From positions 1 through 64,000 of the forward strand of contig JABXKD010000007.1 of assembly GCA_013375475.1 (NCBI GenBank): a stretch of DNA of 64,000 bases, in the 5' to 3' direction. The translations under genes and the position numbers were made by a program. Shown piece after piece: positions 28,438 through 37,083 of the stretch. The first letter of the stretch is position 1; each line of letters opens with the position of its first letter. Below the pieces are notes generated by a model. The model was given only the letters and a program-made list of their open reading frames with translations. It searched no databases and was not told the origin of the DNA. Source of the DNA: Promethearchaeota archaeon. GTDB taxonomy: Archaea > Asgardarchaeota > Lokiarchaeia > Sigyniarchaeales > SOKP01.

Positions 28438-28815
28438 ATGTCCATAAGAATAAAGATAGATCTCTTCGGAATAGGAACTCTTAAAGGTGAATTATTAAGA
28501 TTCTATGCACCACTATCCACAGATGCCATCGTCAATAAGCTACCTATTATTTTACGAGGTCGATTTAGTTTTGGTTCAAAAGCTTATTGGACACTCCCGG
28601 GAATTGAAATCTATAAAGGTCATAATCCAAAATCCGTTAAAAGCGTAGAGAAGGGAGAAATCATTTATAATCCTAAAACTGATGAATTACTCATAATTCT
28701 GGAAAACATTGAGATGCCTAATAAGGTAAATAAGATAGGGCGAGTTTTTGATAACCTAGAAATTCTTTTAAATGCTAAAAATGGTTTGAATACTAAAATA
28801 ATTAAAGCAAAATAG
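28438..28815 (+). CDS. Cyclophilin-like fold protein (DUF369/COG2164-like)
   Basis: A 125-residue beta-rich protein matching the archaeal/thermophile cyclophilin-like family: GTLKGELLRFYAPLSTDAIV at the N-terminus and Y-W-T-L-P-G-I-E-I in the middle. Members share a cyclophilin-type barrel without the proline isomerase active site; the function is unknown. A VTT-like membrane protein gene starts 28 bp downstream in the same orientation. Confidence 0.75.
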   Translation: MSIRIKIDLFGIGTLKGELLRFYAPLSTDAIVNKLPIILRGRFSFGSKAYWTLPGIEIYKGHNPKSVKSVEKGEIIYNPKTDELLIILENIEMPNKVNKIGRVFDNLEILLNAKNGLNTKIIKAK

Positions 28816-28843
28816 TAATTACAGAGATTATAAGGAGATTGTT

Positions 28844-29659
28844 ATGGCTATTTCGAATAAACTAACCATTGTCTTTACTATTTTCTACTTAGGAGTAATT
28901 ATATACTTAATTTTATTTCTAATAGTTCCTGCCTTTCAAGATGTCATAATTCAGTCAAGACAAGATATCACAGGGCTTACAGAAGGTTCCAGCTACTTTA
29001 TAGCACTTCTCATAGCCTTCTTTATTTGCCTTTTAGGAAATGCTAGTGTAGGTTTTCCAATACCCTATCCTTTTATAATTTTCTCATTTTCTAATTCAAT
29101 TTTTATCCGATATTCAAATTTAGGATTAAATCTTGGGGAAATTCTATTGAATGGCCCATTTTGGTTAGAAATATTAGTATTGGCCGCTGTTGGGGGACTT
29201 GGAAGTGCCTTGGGCGAACTTGTAGGATATTTAATTGGTATGGGAGCAAAAAAAGTAGCGAGTAAGTCTCAATCCAAATCGTTAAACAATGTGCAAGGAT
29301 TTGGAAAACTTGTTCTCGATCACCCAAAATCAATGCACATATACATTTTTATTGCAGCAGCTCTACCTATACCGGATGATCCATTATGGATAGCTTTAGG
29401 AATGTCAGATAAAAAGATTAATTTTCCTATCTGTATCCTTTGGGCGTGGTTAGGAAAAAATGTGACAACTATCTTCTATGTTATTTTTCCAATTTTGATT
29501 TCGCTGGGATTTGGAGCTACCGGGATTGAAGTTGATGACACCTCAAGTGTGATAACGGAAGCATTAATGCTAATAATTACGCTTGCAATTATGCAATTTA
29601 TTTTAAGTTTTAATTGGGAAAAATATCTAAATAACAGAAGAAAGAAGAAACTTTTGTAG
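28844..29659 (+). CDS. VTT/DedA-like membrane protein
   Basis: About six hydrophobic segments. The central LGSALGELVGYLIGMGAKKV followed by a charged loop and IFIAAALPIPDDPLWIALGMS matches the pattern of VTT (SNARE-associated/DedA) proteins: a G-x-x-x-G-D/E-x-x-x-Y-x-x-G turn and a re-entrant loop with P-x-P. VTT proteins in bacteria and eukaryotes act in lipid scrambling or undecaprenyl/polyprenyl phosphate recycling. Assignment is by pattern only. It follows the cyclophilin-like gene by 28 bp. Confidence 0.6.
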   Translation: MAISNKLTIVFTIFYLGVIIYLILFLIVPAFQDVIIQSRQDITGLTEGSSYFIALLIAFFICLLGNASVGFPIPYPFIIFSFSNSIFIRYSNLGLNLGEILLNGPFWLEILVLAAVGGLGSALGELVGYLIGMGAKKVASKSQSKSLNNVQGFGKLVLDHPKSMHIYIFIAAALPIPDDPLWIALGMSDKKINFPICILWAWLGKNVTTIFYVIFPILISLGFGATGIEVDDTSSVITEALMLIITLAIMQFILSFNWEKYLNNRRKKKLL

Positions 29660-29663
29660 TTGA

Positions 29664-29831
29664 TTATTTCTTATTGTTTTTTAGACAATTTTTACAAACG
29701 AAGACCGTTTTTTCTCTGTTTTTTGAACTCTCATCTTGGTAAATTCGTTTGTAAATATAATCTCCGCAGATTTGGCATAATGCAACTGTTCTACTTTCGC
29801 CTAGTAATGGGCCTAAATTATCAAAAGTCAT
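29664..29831 (-). CDS. Small zinc-ribbon protein (55 aa)
   Basis: Too short for the ORF track. The translation begins MTFDNLGPLLGESRTVALCQ and has CxxC pairs (CQIC and CKNC) separated by about 28 residues with basic residues between, a typical archaeal zinc ribbon. It begins nine bases after the Alba stop codon and is probably in the same operon. A role in nucleic-acid binding is inferred from context only. Confidence 0.75.
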   Translation of the reverse strand: MTFDNLGPLLGESRTVALCQICGDYIYKRIYQDESSKNREKTVFVCKNCLKNNKK

Positions 29832-29840
29832 AAATTGAGC

Positions 29841-30164
29841 TTACATTTGTGATTTAGAGATGGTTATCTCGATTTTCGAAATTAAATCTTTTTTGTTTTT
29901 ATTGGAATGTTCGTCTCTCCTATAATTCCTACGTTGATTTCTTTCGAAATAAGGGCGGCTACCTAGTGAAACATTAGCAATTTCTACTCCAGGATAAAGG
30001 CGTTTTTTTAAAATTTCAGCAACTTCAACGGCGGTTGAAATCTCTTCTCCTTCCCCTTTTATTAATAATGATTTTGTTCCCCCTGAAAAGGCAAAAATGG
30101 CGTCTTTAATTGTTTTTTCTCTATCTGTACGATTTCTAACTATAAGGGTTGTATTATTAGGCAT
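29841..30164 (-). CDS. albA: DNA/RNA-binding protein Alba
   Basis: A 107-residue Alba-family chromatin and RNA-binding protein. The order is that of Alba: a helix after RNRTDREKTIKDAIFAF, then KSLLIKGEGEEISTAVEVAEILKKRLYPGVEI, the core helix and strand. It has an unusual Arg/Asn-rich loop (FERNQRRNYRRDEHSNKNKK) before the last strand, which may extend nucleic-acid contacts. It is co-oriented with the small zinc-ribbon gene, nine bases apart. Confidence 0.93.
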   Translation of the reverse strand: MPNNTTLIVRNRTDREKTIKDAIFAFSGGTKSLLIKGEGEEISTAVEVAEILKKRLYPGVEIANVSLGSRPYFERNQRRNYRRDEHSNKNKKDLISKIEITISKSQM

Positions 30165-30320
30165 GAAAGAACCTCATTACCAAATATTTGCTAAATTTGA
30201 TTCAAAAGCAGTCTAAGTTATAAAAGTTATCCAAGCAATATAAAAGTTATTTAAATTAAATCATTAACACGGTGATTAAAAAGCAATGCTGTTGATAATC
30301 TATTAATCAAAACCATGAAA

Positions 30321-31604
30321 TTATTTTATGTGATATAATTTATCTAAAAAATATAAATTAAAATCAGAACGAGAATTTAGATCGTCCAATATTTTTTGAT
30401 ATTCAGAGCTCCTTTCTTCAAAATGTTCAATGATTTTTCTTTCATCTGTATCTAAATAATCGAAAAATGGGAAAATGATTTCAATCTTTTTGGTAAAATC
30501 ATTCATAATTTTTTTATACAATTCATTAGGTTTTACTAACATCTCCTTAATTTTTTTGCTAAATTTCTCCTTCTTCTTCTGAAAAATGGTTATTTGATTC
30601 GCTTTCTTTATTTTAATTAAAATCTCTTCACATTTTTTTAATTCTTTTTCTATTTTTTCTCTAAATTTAGGAATTCTGTAAATCTTTTTGTCGATGTCCG
30701 GATCCCATTCATATAAGTAATAATCATCCTCTTCAGCTTCTATTTCATCATCAGTAATCTTTACATCCCTTTTTAAAATCATAATGAGTCCGAAATTCCT
30801 CTGGAGTTGGGCTAAAGCTTTTTTCCGTAATACTTCATCAATGTAGTCGATTTGTTTTAAAGCATTTTTGATATTTTTATTAATTTCTTTTACATCTTTA
30901 TCTACTTTTTTAACCATTTTTTCCTGAGGAAATTCAAATTTCAATTCGATAGTATTTGAATAAGTAGAAAACATACCTCGATTAGGATTTTTCAACCTTA
31001 TTCCAGCAACTCCAAGATAATACGCTTTTGATCCTTGTTGGCAATGATCGAATACCAAAGCTATTGCAAATGGGTTTACACCTTGATAAAATAACTGAGT
31101 TTCAATATCTCGTGGCGAAAATATAAACCCTATGCCAGGATGAGTATGCCACCATCCTACGAAGAAATCTTCTTTATTATCCTGAATTGCTCTTTCGTAG
31201 ATTGTTGTGTTAAATTGAGCGGTGTCTACATAGTGTTTACTTTTATACTCAACATAAGCTCTACCCCCTACCATTACGGGGATCGCGTCTTTAATAATTA
31301 CTTCTTTATTATCCTTTATCGATCCTATCAGAATACCGTAAACTTCTCGCCAATTTCTTTGGGGTATTTCTTCATTCCCATATCGCATGGCATACCCAAC
31401 GATGCGTCTATATGCGTTGTATGAAATATAAATGGGCGATTCGGCGGGATCAATACCGTATTTCTGAATGTAATGTTCTTTAGTCGATATTTCAATTAAA
31501 TCATCTGATTCTGATGTTGGTGCGTCTAGATATTCTTCCTCGAGTTCGCCATGTCCAATGCTGTTATTTTGCGTTTCCTTATTATTGCTTTCTTTTCCAT
31601 TCAT
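30321..31604 (-). CDS. JAMM/MPN metalloprotease (Rpn11/Csn5-like)
   Basis: An isopeptidase-type zinc metalloprotease. The JAMM set is complete: Glu87 (REVYGILIGS), His153 and His155, Ser163 and Asp166 in WWHTHPGIGFIFSPRD. In eukaryotes such domains remove ubiquitin or ubiquitin-like proteins, and Asgard genomes carry Rpn11-like relatives. Residues about 220-427 form a lysine-rich helical extension that may bind a partner. No E1, E2, E3 or ubiquitin gene is adjacent, so a ubiquitin role is inference. The ATG start at 31604 leaves a 50-residue acidic leader. Confidence 0.85.
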   Translation of the reverse strand: MNGKESNNKETQNNSIGHGELEEEYLDAPTSESDDLIEISTKEHYIQKYGIDPAESPIYISYNAYRRIVGYAMRYGNEEIPQRNWREVYGILIGSIKDNKEVIIKDAIPVMVGGRAYVEYKSKHYVDTAQFNTTIYERAIQDNKEDFFVGWWHTHPGIGFIFSPRDIETQLFYQGVNPFAIALVFDHCQQGSKAYYLGVAGIRLKNPNRGMFSTYSNTIELKFEFPQEKMVKKVDKDVKEINKNIKNALKQIDYIDEVLRKKALAQLQRNFGLIMILKRDVKITDDEIEAEEDDYYLYEWDPDIDKKIYRIPKFREKIEKELKKCEEILIKIKKANQITIFQKKKEKFSKKIKEMLVKPNELYKKIMNDFTKKIEIIFPFFDYLDTDERKIIEHFEERSSEYQKILDDLNSRSDFNLYFLDKLYHIK

Positions 31605-31744
31605 TAATTATTCAAATGAATTTCAAAATTCTTATTAGTTTTAACTATATCATTGGAAAAATTTAAAACTTTTAAATTTATCAATCTTTTTAACCAATTA
31701 GAAAGTTCTAACATTAACATCAATTCAAGATTCGTTATACGCTA

Positions 31745-32287
31745 ATGATAGTCATAGGATTTTGTGGATTACCTGGTTCTGGCAAATCAACAGTATTAAA
31801 AGCTATTGAAGATCTAGGGATTATAATAACGATGGGTGATGTAATAAGAAAGGAAGCACGAGAAAGAAATACCGAACCTACAGACGAAAATTTAGGCAAA
31901 ATTGCACATGAATTACGAGAAGAATTCGGTCCAGAGATAATCGCGAAAAAATGCGTAGCTATAATTAAAAACTTAAAAAAAGATGTTGTTTTTATAGATG
32001 GTTTAAGGTCCATAGCCGAAGTAAATGTATTTCGAAACTCGTGGATATTTCCAATTGTAGCAGTTATAATTGATGATAAGATAAGATTTAAAAGGCTTTC
32101 GAAAAGAGGACGATTAGACGATCCAAAATATCTTGAAGATATAAGAGAAAGAGACCAGCGTGAAATTTCTTTTGGGCTAAATGAAGTAATTAATAGTGCA
32201 AATTTTAAAATAAATAATAATGTATCAAAAAAAGAAGTTCAAAAAATAACACGCAATTTAGTTTTAAACCTTATTAATAAGAAATAG
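31745..32287 (+). CDS. UPF0200 family P-loop kinase-like protein
   Basis: A 180-residue P-loop NTPase with the Walker A GLPGSGKST at 8-16, MGDVIRKE, and the basic lid GRLDDPKYLEDIRERDQRE. This combination identifies the archaeal UPF0200 family related to dephospho-CoA and adenylate kinases; the true substrate is not known. It is divergent from the JAMM gene and convergent with prs. Confidence 0.85.
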   Translation: MIVIGFCGLPGSGKSTVLKAIEDLGIIITMGDVIRKEARERNTEPTDENLGKIAHELREEFGPEIIAKKCVAIIKNLKKDVVFIDGLRSIAEVNVFRNSWIFPIVAVIIDDKIRFKRLSKRGRLDDPKYLEDIRERDQREISFGLNEVINSANFKINNNVSKKEVQKITRNLVLNLINKK

Positions 32288-32291
32288 GATA

Positions 32292-33194
32292 CTATTTTAA
32301 ATAATCTACAATTGCTTTTGCCAAGGAGACTTTACTTGCTTCATTATCGATTGAATCAGTTCCAATAATTTCATCTGCCCCAGCTTTTATAATTCTAAAC
32401 TTTGCATTTTGCAATAATAAAGCATGAGTTGCGACAGCGAATACTTTATTAGCTCCACTTTCTTTTGAAAGTCTTATAGCGTTAGCCATTGTACCGCCGG
32501 TAGCAATAATATCGTCTGAAACGACTACATCCTTATTTTTTAAACTTAATTTACCAGACATCGTAATTTCCCCCGTTTTAACATCCCTTACTTTTTCAAA
32601 GTAATCTACTGGAACGTTTTCTCCGAAATGTTTAGCAAATGCTTTTGATCTTTCTACAGCGCCTTTATCAGGAGCAACCACTACAATATCTTTAACATCT
32701 AAAGATTTAATATAGTCAGCTAATAATTTCATAGAATCTATATTCACACACTTACATTGGATTTCTTCTAAAATTTTTTGAGAGTGAATGTCAACAACAT
32801 AGAGCTCATCAATTCTCATTGAATCTATAATTCTTAGAATTAATTGAGCAAATTTACACTCTCCTGGTCTAAAGACACTATCTTGACGAGCATAAGCTAA
32901 ATAAGGAATTACAACAACAATTTTAGTAGCACCCATTCTTGTAACAGCTTCGATCATCATTAAAAGCTCAAATAACCGTCCATTTTGGTTTTCGCTTGAA
33001 CTTGGTCCTGTGGATTGTACAATAATGACTTCTGTTCCTTCTATTAAGGAATCGTTATCTATATTAATTCTAAGGTAGTTTTCTCCATCAGGAAAAGTTT
33101 TTGTTTCAGTATTATAATAATTAATGTCCAGTTCCTTTGCTATTTTTATCCCAAGCATTTGACTTGCTGGGCCTACGATTAGAATCTTCTTCAT
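32292..33194 (-). CDS. prs: Ribose-phosphate pyrophosphokinase
   Basis: Makes PRPP from ribose-5-phosphate and ATP for nucleotide and histidine synthesis. The 300-residue protein has the ATP/Mg site RQDSVFRPGE, VVDIHSQ, the flexible loop VVVAPDKGAVERSKAFA and the PRPP loop VVVSDDIIATGGTMA. The length fits archaeal class PRPP synthases. It is the last gene of a minus-strand run with a hydrolase, a NifU-like protein and a small ORF. Confidence 0.96.
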   Translation of the reverse strand: MKKILIVGPASQMLGIKIAKELDINYYNTETKTFPDGENYLRINIDNDSLIEGTEVIIVQSTGPSSSENQNGRLFELLMMIEAVTRMGATKIVVVIPYLAYARQDSVFRPGECKFAQLILRIIDSMRIDELYVVDIHSQKILEEIQCKCVNIDSMKLLADYIKSLDVKDIVVVAPDKGAVERSKAFAKHFGENVPVDYFEKVRDVKTGEITMSGKLSLKNKDVVVSDDIIATGGTMANAIRLSKESGANKVFAVATHALLLQNAKFRIIKAGADEIIGTDSIDNEASKVSLAKAIVDYLK

Positions 33195-33248
33195 TCAACA
33201 TCACTTTTTTATAAATACTTTTTACATTTTAACTTATTATTCCATTTC

Positions 33249-33968
33249 TTATATTTTTTTTATAAACTTAAGAGAAGCATCAAAAATATCTTCTCGATGC
33301 CCTTTAAAAGAATGCCCTCCCACTTCAAATTGAACGACATTCTCCGCATTTAAATTGAGATGTTTTTTTATCTGCGCGAGATTAGAGAATGGTATTCTAT
33401 TGTCATCCTTACAATGAGCTATTAGAATTCTTTTATTGTTTGAATGATCATCTTTTAAAAAATATTTAGGGCTAATTTTCTGAACAATTTCCTCTTGGAA
33501 TTTTATTCTAGTTGTATGGTAGTCGTATCTCGTACACAGAGCAATTAAAACCTTAACTTTTTTGTTCAGGAAACCTTGTGTTAAAATAATTGCACCCCCG
33601 ATACTCCTTCCAAATAGAATTAATTTTTGCTCCAGGATTCTGTAAGACTGATGAGTTAACACCCAATCTATTACAATTTGGATGTCGGAAAATATTTGAA
33701 CCACCATTCTATCCCACCTAGATCCCGTCTGTTTTTTGGTTTCTCCATGAGCACGGTAATCGTAAGATAAAACATAAAATCCAGCGTCAACGAATTTTTC
33801 TGTAAAGTATTTAACAAAATAACTCTCACGATGATCCAATAGCCCAGCTAAATTAATTATAAAGGGTGCTTTCACAGGTGTGTTAGAATTAGAATATATA
33901 GTTCCCTTAAGAAATAAATCTTCACCGTTGATTGGAATATCTATATTTTCAATTGTAATGTTATTCAT
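33249..33968 (-). CDS. Alpha/beta hydrolase
   Basis: An alpha/beta hydrolase fold enzyme. The nucleophile elbow GRSIGG supplies the serine, NLAGLLDHRESY lies near the oxyanion region, and the catalytic acid and base are in HCKDDNR and VGGHSF. The substrate is unknown; family members are esterases, lipases or amidases. It has no signal peptide, so it is cytosolic. It lies 12 bp downstream of the NifU-like gene and 54 bp before prs. Confidence 0.85.
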   Translation of the reverse strand: MNNITIENIDIPINGEDLFLKGTIYSNSNTPVKAPFIINLAGLLDHRESYFVKYFTEKFVDAGFYVLSYDYRAHGETKKQTGSRWDRMVVQIFSDIQIVIDWVLTHQSYRILEQKLILFGRSIGGAIILTQGFLNKKVKVLIALCTRYDYHTTRIKFQEEIVQKISPKYFLKDDHSNNKRILIAHCKDDNRIPFSNLAQIKKHLNLNAENVVQFEVGGHSFKGHREDIFDASLKFIKKI

Positions 33969-33980
33969 TTTATTTTTTTT

Positions 33981-34436
33981 TTATTTCCTTTTGTTTTTGT
34001 ATTTTACAATAAGATTCCTTAAGGTGTTTACTGCTAATTCTAGGCTATGTTTATGATCTTCCGGTAAACCATGTAGCGCGCGGTCTATATCTTCGGGTTT
34101 CAGTTTTTCCGCATAATCAACGGTTTTACCCTCAATTAATAAAGTAGTTTGACTTCCTGTTGCTACAGTCGCTCCGCAACCATCTGTAAAAAAATTGGCT
34201 TTTTCAATAATTCCATTTTCGATTGTTAAATAAAATTCCATTGTTTTTTTCCGTGGGCTTATGTACGAATGTGAAATAGTAAAATTAGAAGGTTTACCCC
34301 AATTTTTAGGATTTTGAAACAAATTAACTATGTGTTCGTTAAAATCGTTTATTTCTTTATCGATGATCTCTTGTTGAAGTTCTTCAACAAATTTATCAAA
34401 GGATTCCTCTTTTTGAGGCATCTTACTTTTATTCAC
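33981..34436 (-). CDS. NifU/IscU-like scaffold protein with a single cysteine
   Basis: A 151-residue relative of Fe-S cluster assembly scaffold proteins: NPKNWGKPSN, the glycine-cysteine core FFTDGCGATVATGSQ (Cys87) and the C-terminal LPEDHKHSLELAVNTLRN. The scaffold normally uses three cysteines. Here the third is a serine (HKHSLELA where the family has HCxVLA) and the first is absent, leaving Cys87 alone in the whole protein. A Fe-S scaffold role is therefore doubtful. It overlaps the upstream 93-aa ORF by 8 bp. Confidence 0.8.
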   Translation of the reverse strand: MNKSKMPQKEESFDKFVEELQQEIIDKEINDFNEHIVNLFQNPKNWGKPSNFTISHSYISPRKKTMEFYLTIENGIIEKANFFTDGCGATVATGSQTTLLIEGKTVDYAEKLKPEDIDRALHGLPEDHKHSLELAVNTLRNLIVKYKNKRK

Positions 34437-34710
34437 CCAAGTGCTTTAAAATGTGTTTTTTCAAACGCTCCATTCGTATAACTTCGCTTGAAGTTTTGTT
34501 ATATTTATCTAGAATGTTTATTATTTCCTGATTTAACTCATCATGTTCTGTCGTACAAGTGCTTTCTTCTAAAAAATCTTCTCCGTGCCTTATAGCAGCT
34601 AAATTTTCAGTTATTTTAACTAACTCAGTAGCAATAACGCTGTTTATGTAGATTAGATCTGAAAACATATTTTTCATATATAAAACTAATTTTAGTTGGT
34701 CAGCAGACAT
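34429..34710 (-). CDS. Hypothetical 93-aa helical protein
   Basis: No family recognised. The sequence is largely amphipathic-helical (LVKITENLAAIRHGEDFLEE, then a C-terminal LKKHILKHLGE). It overlaps the NifU-like gene by 8 bp, so the two are probably translationally coupled and the product may be a partner of that protein. Confidence 0.55.
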   Translation of the reverse strand: MSADQLKLVLYMKNMFSDLIYINSVIATELVKITENLAAIRHGEDFLEESTCTTEHDELNQEIINILDKYNKTSSEVIRMERLKKHILKHLGE

Positions 34711-34769
34711 AATTTATAAAGTCTCTACTGAAATTAATTAGTTATCATTTATGAGAGATCATAGTCACC

Positions 34770-36473
34770 TTAAAAGATAATTACATAATATACTGCTAGA
34801 TAAATCATCGCTCCAAAGATAAGAAGTATTACACCACTCATTCTCTCTAAAAATGTTTTTTTCATATCCGGATTTAAAACTTCTTTAGGAAAATTCTTTA
34901 TGTTGCTAAGGTATTTGGAAAAAAGCTTTTTCTCTTTTATTTTAAGCGTAATCGGTATTCTATAGGTAATAGTTTTGGTTTTTACTTCAATAACGTCAAT
35001 AGGAAGGCACAAATAGAAAATGATAACTATGATTATCGTTATCCATAAAAATGTGTTAATTAAATTATCAATTTTTAAAAAAATTGTATCTGCCGTTAGC
35101 CATCCTTCTATTTGTTGAATTGTTAAGAAAATTAATAGTCCACTTATTCCGAAGATATCAAAGAAATCTAATTTCCTGAACCATTTTCTCACTGTCATTG
35201 ATTCCACGTTATTCGCAGCTACATAATGAAATTTATAACAAAAAATTCGTTTAAACCTAAATTTTTTTGATGCTTCGCTAAACTGAATTGTATCGCCACC
35301 CTTTTTGCTGAAATCAGAGAATAGACTTTTTACCAAAAGCATTATGCCATACATTAAAGCGATCCACCATACTAAAGGACCAAACAAAACCATTTGTGTT
35401 AACATGATCATTGCAATTATAAATAAAAACGAACCAAAGAGCAATTTGAATAGTTGAAAATTAGAGGTTTTTACTTCAGAAAATAAAGAATGGTTGCTGT
35501 TTTTTTCCATATCTCGTAATTCGGGTGTGCATTCTAAAAAATTACCCAATTCTTCCTTAAATTGAGAGGGTCTCCTCCATTTTATTGGAGAAAACCACAT
35601 TTCATAGAGTTTCTCTTTTGTAGCGATTTCAAAGTAATTCTGTTGGAAAAAAATCAAAAGAACTAGTGCCATAATATCCAAAACAGATAATGCTAAAAAT
35701 GTCCTTGACAAGACAAACATTGGACCTGCTCGTTCAGCAGAAAACAAGGGAATAGCGGTCATTAGCTGTAAGACGATAAATGGAAGGAGGAGTATAACCC
35801 AAGCTAGTTTTGGTCCAATGTGGTTATTTTGATAACGAAAAACTTCGATGTCCTTCTTAGGAATTTCTGTTAACCAAGCAAATCCCGGTCTGACTTCGTA
35901 GAAAAAGAAGAAATTTTTTGACTTAGAACAAATACCACGAAACGGGCTCAAAATAGTATATATTAACAAACTCATCCCAGTTATTAACATAGGGAACCCA
36001 GTAACATAAAACCAAGATGGTCCTCCGAGAACAACTGCGCTTCCAAACTCTATCTCGTGACCAACATCATCTCCGAATATACCATAAGATATAATTCCAT
36101 TTAATAGTAAAAGTAACGCAGCTAAAAGTCTAGTTAGAGCAAAAGAATTGAAGTTAACAAACTTATCGAATGGTTCCCTTAAATCTCGCTTTCTTTTAAT
36201 TGTTAACGAATTTTCCCTTAAATAATAAGGTGTAATGTAAAACTTTGATGTAATAATTCCTCCAAATATAATGATCAAAACATCAACGAGCAAAGAGAGA
36301 TTAAAACCGTTAAGGGTGATCTCAAAATCGAAACCTATGAAGACCAGTAAACAACCTAAAAAAATTATAAATAAACCCGTGAAAAGAAAAATATAGCGTG
36401 ATATTCGCTTTTTGGGATGCATAAGTTTTAAATTTTCAATCTCTTCTTCGCTTAAATAACTCATCGAAAACAC
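34770..36473 (-). CDS. Polytopic membrane protein, unknown
   Basis: 567 residues with about eleven hydrophobic segments separated by charged loops and no recognised transporter signature. The ATG start gives a short acidic N-terminus before the first helix. It is divergent from the small membrane protein at 36555. I cannot assign a function. Confidence 0.7.
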   Translation of the reverse strand: MFSMSYLSEEEIENLKLMHPKKRISRYIFLFTGLFIIFLGCLLVFIGFDFEITLNGFNLSLLVDVLIIIFGGIITSKFYITPYYLRENSLTIKRKRDLREPFDKFVNFNSFALTRLLAALLLLLNGIISYGIFGDDVGHEIEFGSAVVLGGPSWFYVTGFPMLITGMSLLIYTILSPFRGICSKSKNFFFFYEVRPGFAWLTEIPKKDIEVFRYQNNHIGPKLAWVILLLPFIVLQLMTAIPLFSAERAGPMFVLSRTFLALSVLDIMALVLLIFFQQNYFEIATKEKLYEMWFSPIKWRRPSQFKEELGNFLECTPELRDMEKNSNHSLFSEVKTSNFQLFKLLFGSFLFIIAMIMLTQMVLFGPLVWWIALMYGIMLLVKSLFSDFSKKGGDTIQFSEASKKFRFKRIFCYKFHYVAANNVESMTVRKWFRKLDFFDIFGISGLLIFLTIQQIEGWLTADTIFLKIDNLINTFLWITIIIVIIFYLCLPIDVIEVKTKTITYRIPITLKIKEKKLFSKYLSNIKNFPKEVLNPDMKKTFLERMSGVILLIFGAMIYLAVYYVIIF

Positions 36474-36554
36474 ACAATTATATATTAATTAATAATACAT
36501 TTTTTGTTTTTATCTTTAATAAAATTTCAATTTTAATTTTGGATTTTACCCAAA

Positions 36555-37031
36555 ATGGATTACAAATACTTTCGTGATGGCTTAATTTCGTTATCAACAG
36601 TTCAATTTATTTTTTCTTTTACATTTTTGTTAGGTTCAATACTTTTAAAACCTTACATCGCCTTGGAACCAAATGAAAGAGACTTTATTATTTTAGTAAC
36701 TATTATCAATATGATTTTTAGCGTCTACTACTTATTAGAGGCCTTAAAATTTGAGAAGGTTTTTAAGCTGGAAGAAAAACATATTCACACATTTGGCAAA
36801 CGGATTGGAATCATTTCTTTATTTTATTTACCTCATGTTTTCCTCTTATCTTCGCTTTTGTTTTTAGATTTACATAATTTGCTAGTCTTGATTAATTGGT
36901 TAAGCCTTATAATAGAAATTCTTTTACTTGGGATTCTTTTTAAAGAAATCTACGATCTTCTCTTTAAAGAGGAAATTGAAAGAAAGTTTGAAATTGACCA
37001 AAATAGAAAAATCTACTTTGAGCGAAAATAA
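36555..37031 (+). CDS. Four-helix membrane protein, unknown
   Basis: 158 residues with four hydrophobic helices and a lysine/glutamate-rich cytosolic tail (KEEIERKFEIDQNRK). No family recognised. It is divergent from the larger polytopic protein and convergent with the helical solenoid gene. Confidence 0.65.
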   Translation: MDYKYFRDGLISLSTVQFIFSFTFLLGSILLKPYIALEPNERDFIILVTIINMIFSVYYLLEALKFEKVFKLEEKHIHTFGKRIGIISLFYLPHVFLLSSLLFLDLHNLLVLINWLSLIIEILLLGILFKEIYDLLFKEEIERKFEIDQNRKIYFERK

Positions 37032-37083
37032 AATCAAAGAATGATTAAAAAATTTATTTCTTTATGTTTTTAAAACGATAAAA

